DNA of 64,000 nucleotides, from positions 780,169 to 844,168 of the forward strand of contig SSBO01000014.1 of the NCBI GenBank assembly GCA_005281725.1, written 5' to 3'. Below are positions 58,201-64,000 of the stretch, piece after piece (within the stretch, counting starts at the first letter, position 1; each line of letters starts with the position of its first letter). Under the pieces are notes generated by a model, which worked only from the letters and a program-made list of their open reading frames with translations, did no database searches and was not told the DNA's origin. The position numbers were made by a program, and so were the translations under genes. Origin of the DNA: Wuchereria bancrofti. Its lineage: Eukaryota > Nematoda > Chromadorea > Rhabditida > Onchocercidae.

Positions 58201-59170
58201 CTGACTTGTTGTTTTAATAAATCTTGACTTTGGTTATTTTTCTTATCTTGTCCTGATCGACCTTTAAAGCTTCGTTTTGTCATTTCTTCATCATCCATTT
58301 GTTCATCCTCATTCCCTCTGCAAATAAATTTATTGTAGTTGCAGAATGATTTATCAATAAAAATTGATTTTGATTATAACAATATTAAAATCTATTATTT
58401 ATTACAAGAAAAATAAAAAGGAAAACTCTTACTCTTTCTTACCACTTTTACCAAATGTATTAATTTATGAAGTTTCGCCATCAAATTTGGTATAGTATTC
58501 GAGAAATGAAATTTTTAACATTTTTTGCCTTCCCCTCCTCTATTATTATTATAATGCTTTTAATAATTGCCTTAATTTTAAACAAGTACACTTCCTAATT
58601 TTATTAATGTTGCACTATTACTGAAAGTATAATTAATATGATTGGATACAGTACTTGTTTTAAATTGAAATAATTAGCAATAAATAGCTCAAAAATACAA
58701 TTATTTCTGATCTCAAAATAATGTCTTTCTCACAAGTCTATAAATTGTTATAGGAGGGAAAAAAATTACAAAAAAAAAGAGTACAATAATCATGTCATAC
58801 GAAAGAAACGAGGATTCAAATTTTTTAACATTCCCTAAATATGTTGAAATATGTCTTAGATGAAGTTTTTTTTTTAAAAAAAATCTTAAATTATATCTTC
58901 AAAAGAAAACAGAAAAAAAAAAGCAAAAAACAAAAATTTTAATTGTCTTAAAAAATAATGATTGAAATATAGTCTATAGACAAATTTAAATAATTTGTTT
59001 AATTTTTTTTAAACAACAGGATAAATAAATAAATTTAAAAATTAAACGAACGAGCATGATTGCATCGGTGATCCATTCCGTTGTTGAATTAGTAATGAAT
59101 GAGTAACATCCTCACCGGAACAATCCTCATTCATCATCATCATTCCGCCACCATTACTCAATTCACCCAT
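55214..59170 (-). CDS. CENP-B/Psq-type HTH and AT-hook nuclear protein, 624 aa
   Basis: Probable DNA-binding chromatin or transcription factor; I do not recognise the orthologue. Minus-strand exons: 59170-59052, 58317-58164, 58017-57814, 57578-57317, 57020-56844, 56676-56522, 56326-56192, 56080-55837, 55743-55573, 55467-55214 (TGA), with every junction in phase. Visible: coiled-coil/leucine-rich segment about 72-98; cysteine cluster CQCGIC (104-109); alanine runs (210-216, 227-231); a helix-turn-helix about 260-300 (EEKKAVAEYAEAHG, SAAARKFGIP, VAAYYHRKEYK) resembling the N-terminal HTH of CENP-B, Tigger and pipsqueak proteins; an AT-hook RGRGRGRPK (378-386) followed by LDAELVDYMVQ and a helical block (403-460) that recalls the second CENP-B DNA-binding half; Gln/Met-rich helices (500-540); acidic C-terminus. 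No DDE transposase domain follows. Intron 6 uses a GC donor (56521). Start: first in-frame ATG, giving a Met/Gly-rich N-terminus. Confidence 0.9.
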
Positions 59171-60082
59171 CAATATCACGCTTTATTGTATCGTTGTCGA
59201 TCTATCTCTGTTGACTTATTGCTCCAACTAATGAAACGAATAAAATAATACTGCTATTGTGTAGCACTTTGTCGTATGATTGTTTTTACGTAATTTACGC
59301 TTTCTCACTTTATAGAACTAAAAATATCATTAATTATAATTCTTTATATTTTGACATTTTGTATTATATCTGACGACGCTAAATACATATAAATATGTAT
59401 GTATGATAAAACGTAAACATTCAAAAAATTTTATTAAAACCTAAAATTCTGAAAGTTCATCTAACAATTTCCGGAAAACCAATACTTCCAAATGCATTTT
59501 ATGAATGGAATTTAAAACAAAAAAAAAAAAAAAAAGAACCCACAAGCATTAAATAAAATGATCCATTCATATATTCACATTTGATGCTGATGAAACAGAA
59601 GAGAAGAACATCAATTATCGTTATCCAAAAAGAATGGGTCAAATTTTCGAGTAAAAAAAAAAAAAAAAAAAAAAAATTACCTGTCACAATATATTTACCT
59701 CCTTATGCAGTAACTAAATTCTACATTCATTTAATATAAGTGCAAAATCTTAGTTTTTTTTTTCCTTTTCTCTTATTTCATTTTAAAAAATTTCGCTTAT
59801 TTGAAAAAAGGAAAACTTCGTTTTTTTTTTTTTTTTTCTTCCTTTGTTAATACTTTGGATTACTTTAGTGAGACGAAAGTTTGATTCAGAAAGGAAAAAT
59901 TTTATTCGAAAATTTCTTTTCTTTGTCTAAATGAAAAATGGCGTAAATATTAGAAGAAAAAAAGAAAAAAATTTTTTTAAATAATGCAAAAATTCCGCTT
60001 AAAAATGAGTACTTTAATGGAAAAATAAAAGGAATTTTCTTTTTTTTTTTCTCACTTTAGAGGAAATGATTAACCAAAATAT

Positions 60083-60098
60083 ACATACACACACACAC

Positions 60099-60166
<68 letters not shown>

Positions 60167-60168
60167 AC
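60083..60168. repeat. (CA)n microsatellite
   Basis: About 40 CA units with one CG interruption and a terminal ATACAC. The minus-strand Cys-Val open frame over it is not a gene. Confidence 0.97.
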
Positions 60169-62029
60169 TAAACTGAAGAATAAAAAAGATAAAACAATAA
60201 TATTTCGTTTGGATTTTCAAATATATTTTAAATTAGTCGGGCAAAAAAAAAAATCTGTTTTTTCTTTTTTGTTTCTTTTTCAATTTATAAAATAGCTAAC
60301 TAGACATTGTGATATGGGTGTTTGTTGAAAAATTATTTTTTTTTTTCTTTTTTAAAGAATTGATAGATTTATAATGTTAAAAAAAATCAAATAACAGAAA
60401 TATGGTATCAATTTTTAATAAATTAAAATGAAGAAATTTATAATAAAAACTAAAAATTATGAGATATTTTAAGTTACATTCATGTTAGATTAATTTGTTA
60501 AAAGAAAAAAAAAAGAGATTGAAAATTATATGTTATTTCAAGTTATATTCACAAAAAATATGCTATTTCAAGTTATATATATATATTTTTTTTTCTCATA
60601 AAAATTTCAATTTTACATTTAACAGTAATGAAGTTTTAGAAATTTGATGAAGAACATTTACAAAAATATTGATATGTTTTAGAAATGAGAAAAGAAGGTC
60701 GCTCACTAGTCATTATTCGGGAAAATTGATTTGTCACATTTAGTGACAAGAGAATCAATAAATGACAGGCATCATTTTATAATTTATCAATGACAATATT
60801 TTTTATTGATAAACTATTATTACAAATGTCATAAAATTTAAGCGATAATGGTAAAATTTTAAAATTATTAAAATAAATTAAAGGAAGAAATTTTGTTAGA
60901 TAAATAAAGATTTAAATTAATAAGCAATTATAGAAGAAAAGAAAGGGAAAGAGAAAGACAAAGAGAGGGAGAGAGAGAGAGAGAAAAGATGTAGGAAAAG
61001 AGAGATTATGATTAATATATGACAGATTACATTTTGATATAACATTGACAACATCGTGTTGAAAAGCCCAAATGATCCGGATAATTTGGCTTTTATACCA
61101 AATGGACTTTACGATGAACTTGACAAAAGTTCCGCGAAATGAAAATCTTTTTAAATGTTTTCTCTAATCTCATCATCTTCTTTATCTTCTTCTTTTCATT
61201 TCTTTCTTTTTTTTCCCTCTCTCTCTCTCCCTTTCTCTAATTCTTTTTGTATTTAAATTGAAATGAAAACGTTAGTGTAAAAAAATAAAACTGATAAACA
61301 AAAAAGAAAAGTTAGACTTAACAATTTTATTAAAATTGAAATTTTAGATGGCAAATATATTTTATTGTGAAATGTAAATATTAAGCAAAAATAAAAAATA
61401 AAAAAAAAAAAAAAAACGGAATGGAATAATATTATATATACATACACTTATTTATTTATTTATTCATTAAAAAGAAATGGAAAAATGGCTTTGTGGAGAA
61501 GAGAGGAAAGAAATATATTCCTTAATAAGAAGAAGCAAAAAGAGGAAATGGACAAGTAGGAGGACTTAAAGGAGGTAGAGACAAAGAGACAGAGAGAGAC
61601 AGACAGGCAGACAGATGGAAAGACATCAAAAAAGGGGGTGTGGGTTAAAAGCGTATTTGATTTAAAGTATAATTGAAAATTGTTTGCATTCTCAACCAAA
61701 AAGGAATTAATATAAAAGGTACAATAAGTGTGGGCTTCGGAAACTTATTGATATATGATTAGATGAAGGAAGAGTGAATTATTTGTCGTTTCTATTTATT
61801 AATAAATCATTATAAATTTCGAGAAGAATGGACAGTTGCACTGTTATCGATTTCAGCTCAAATAATCAACGATTGTTAATTTATTCTCAAACCACATTTG
61901 CATATTTATAATGCTTAATATATAAATTTAATTACTGATGATGGTAGTAGCATTTGGCTTAAAAGAGATAAATGTAATCGCTAGTTAATATCCGATTCTT
62001 CCGTCTTTTATTTAATATTTCCAATTCAA

Positions 62030-62032
<3 letters not shown>

Positions 62033-62060
<28 letters not shown>
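62033..62060. repeat. (TA)n microsatellite
   Basis: About 13 uninterrupted TA units in AT-rich intergenic DNA. Confidence 0.95.
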
Positions 62061-62062
<2 letters not shown>

Positions 62063-64000
62063 AAGCATTAAGTAATATATTTGCTTAGTTATTTTGATCT
62101 TAATGTAAATTCTTACACAGTTTGTATATTTGTAAATTATTCAAGAAGAAAAAAAAAAAGTGGGAAAATGTCATCGATGATATACGATCATCATTATTGC
62201 TTCACTTATAGCTGGACAATTTCGTCCTAATCTGATAATATTGATCAATTTACTAGTGAAAAATTGAGAAAAAAATATTTCATAAAATTTCATATAAATA
62301 AATTAAAAGTAATACAATATTCTATTGCATAATCTGACAATTGAAATCACTATAAATTTTAAATCAAGAGGATAAATGATTAAAACAAGTACTATATCAT
62401 CATATATCATTTGCCGAATTTGCTATTGCCGAATCAAACATACCCATTCATTTAATCCATTTGACAAAGATCTGTTGCAATTGAAAATAAAAAGCACAAC
62501 TAAACAATGAACTTCATTAAATATTAGCAACAGAATGAAATAAATTGTAAATGAAAAAGTGAAATTTTTGGAGAAAAAGAAAAAAGGAAAAATCGACAGA
62601 AGGCAATAAAGAAGTTAGAAAAATTGAATGCTGGCGATTGGCAAAAATATAATATAATAGCTTTAGAAATATGACTTTTATTATCACTTTTACTCTTCGA
62701 CAAAGGAAGAAAAAAATGATAAATATCTAATTAACATTTTAATCAAAATTAAACGGCTCACTCGTTGTATGTTCGCTTGACTAAAACGCAATCATTACAT
62801 AGTTTTTTTTTTTTTTTTTTTTTTATTTTTTTCATTTTTTTAGATGGAAAAATCTCTTTTTTTTTGGTATGAAAAAAAAAAAAGAAAAAAAATTATGCCC
62901 GTTTATAAATAAAATAAAATGTATAGAAAGAGAAAGAAGAAAGAATTTAGAGAGAATTATTCCTTTTTTTTTCCTATTTCTTTATCGTATAAAGAAAAAA
63001 GGAAGAGACAAATATACTTGTATTTATAATATATATATAATTTAAATAAATAAATTACAAAATTGTTAAATAAACAAACTTGCAAATGATGAGAGATATA
63101 AATACGAAATGTAACGAGGAAGAAGAGAAAAAAAAAATTCTTTAATCATTTTTAGTATTCTTTTCCTTTTACTAGATTTTAATGGTAAATAAAAGACGAG
63201 AAGAAACAAAATGAGTAAATAAAATTTTTCTACAAAATTTAATTTCAAAAATTTCAAACTAATAACTTTGATATGATAACATCTATAGCAAATAATTCCT
63301 ATCTTATCTGTCTATTATATTCATTTAATTCATTCATTCATTCCTCTAAAAATGCTCACTTTTAATAATATGAAAAGAAAAAAAAAAGGAAACAAAACGA
63401 AGAAAAAAGCCAGGCAGAAATTTGCAAGAAAATTAATAAACAAAATAAATTAGAAATTAAAAATAAATTTGATAGTTTGATTTTTTTTTTTTTTTTAATA
63501 TATATAAACTTGTTTGTTTGGAATATATGTATATATGTATAAACTTGAAATTTTAGAATGTATATAAACTTGAAAATGATGCAAGAGAGGTGAAATAAAA
63601 AAAAAAAAAAATACTTCCTAAAAATGAAAAAAAAAAGTTGATGTAATAAAATATGTTGCAATAATTTTAATCAATTTCTTTTTTTCTTTTCCTGTCCTCT
63701 CTTTTCATTCTTTCTCAATCATAAAATGTATTTTCCTACTGCTATAATAATTAAATGTCGACAAATACACATGTTTATTATTTGTAATATTATAAAGCAA
63801 CAAAAATTCATTTGTTTCTCGATTTTTGATTTCTGATGCAATTGACATTATAAAAGAAATCGATATTATATATATTATAATATATAAAATAATATTATCG
63901 ATATATGAAATGACTCATTTGCATCGTTAACAAATTAAAGGTAAAAGGAAATGGAAAAGAAAAAAGGAGCTTTTCTAATTTTAATTACCAATANTAGAAA

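Larger units (their letters stand above)
59171..64000. other. Gene-less upstream region of the HTH/AT-hook gene
   Basis: Probably holds its promoter (about 200 nt above the start are less AT-biased), but no defined element is recognised. Otherwise AT-rich with (CA)n at 60083-60168, (GA)/(CT) runs near 60966-60982 and 61217-61231, and (TA)n at 62033-62060. One short coding-looking stretch near 61045-61142 is discussed in the findings. Confidence 0.65.

Noticed and set aside
60014..60220. Cys-Val repeat open frame
   Set aside because: Translation of the (CA)n microsatellite.

Overview
The window reads as nuclear DNA of a parasitic-type nematode, most likely a spirurid/filarial (clade III) worm. 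The basis is very AT-rich non-coding DNA with many A/T homopolymers, many short introns ending in a nematode-like TTTCAG/TTGCAG acceptor, and nematode-style gene content. I cannot name the species. The genes were assembled by hand from splice sites and reading-frame phase. Almost all junctions agree in phase; the exceptions are stated.

Layout: (1) 84-5987 (+): the last 20 exons of a class II phosphoinositide 3-kinase (piki-1 type: helical domain, kinase, PX, C2); its 5' part lies outside the window. (2) 5700-16870: a complicated duplicated block. A tandem segmental duplication carries the 3' end of piki-1 and a convergent (-) strand gene of unknown function ('gene X'). The order is piki-1 / X copy A (5'-truncated at the junction near 11.04 kb) / broken piki-1 copy / X copy B. 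On top of this lies a 1927-bp exact repeat (5700-7626 = 7628-9554) separated by one N, which looks like an unmerged contig overlap. (3) 17.0-28.7 kb: no gene I can support; short repeats, microsatellites and an 84-N gap. (4) 28786-33782 (+): a complete inward-rectifier K+ channel gene, 8 exons, 458 aa. (5) 34800-39223 (-): a rhodopsin-type GPCR of nematode neuropeptide-receptor character, 8 exons, about 466 aa. (6) 39.2-55.2 kb: gene-less AT-rich DNA with a second one-N contig join (43344), whose left arm is a chimera carrying a piece of the GPCR gene. (7) 55214-59170 (-): a 10-exon, 624-aa nuclear protein with a CENP-B/Psq-like helix-turn-helix and an AT-hook. (8) 59.2-64 kb: gene-less, microsatellite-rich.

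The genes do not form a pathway together. PI3K C2, a Kir channel (the Kir family is PIP2-gated) and a peptide GPCR are all signalling genes, but their adjacency alone does not show a functional link. The observations most worth following are gene X and its two copies (reading frame kept, many replacement changes, one exon with six replacement and no silent differences), three phase-supported GC-AG introns in about 50, a histidine at the Kir rectification-controller site, and two scaffold joins that would mislead automatic annotation.
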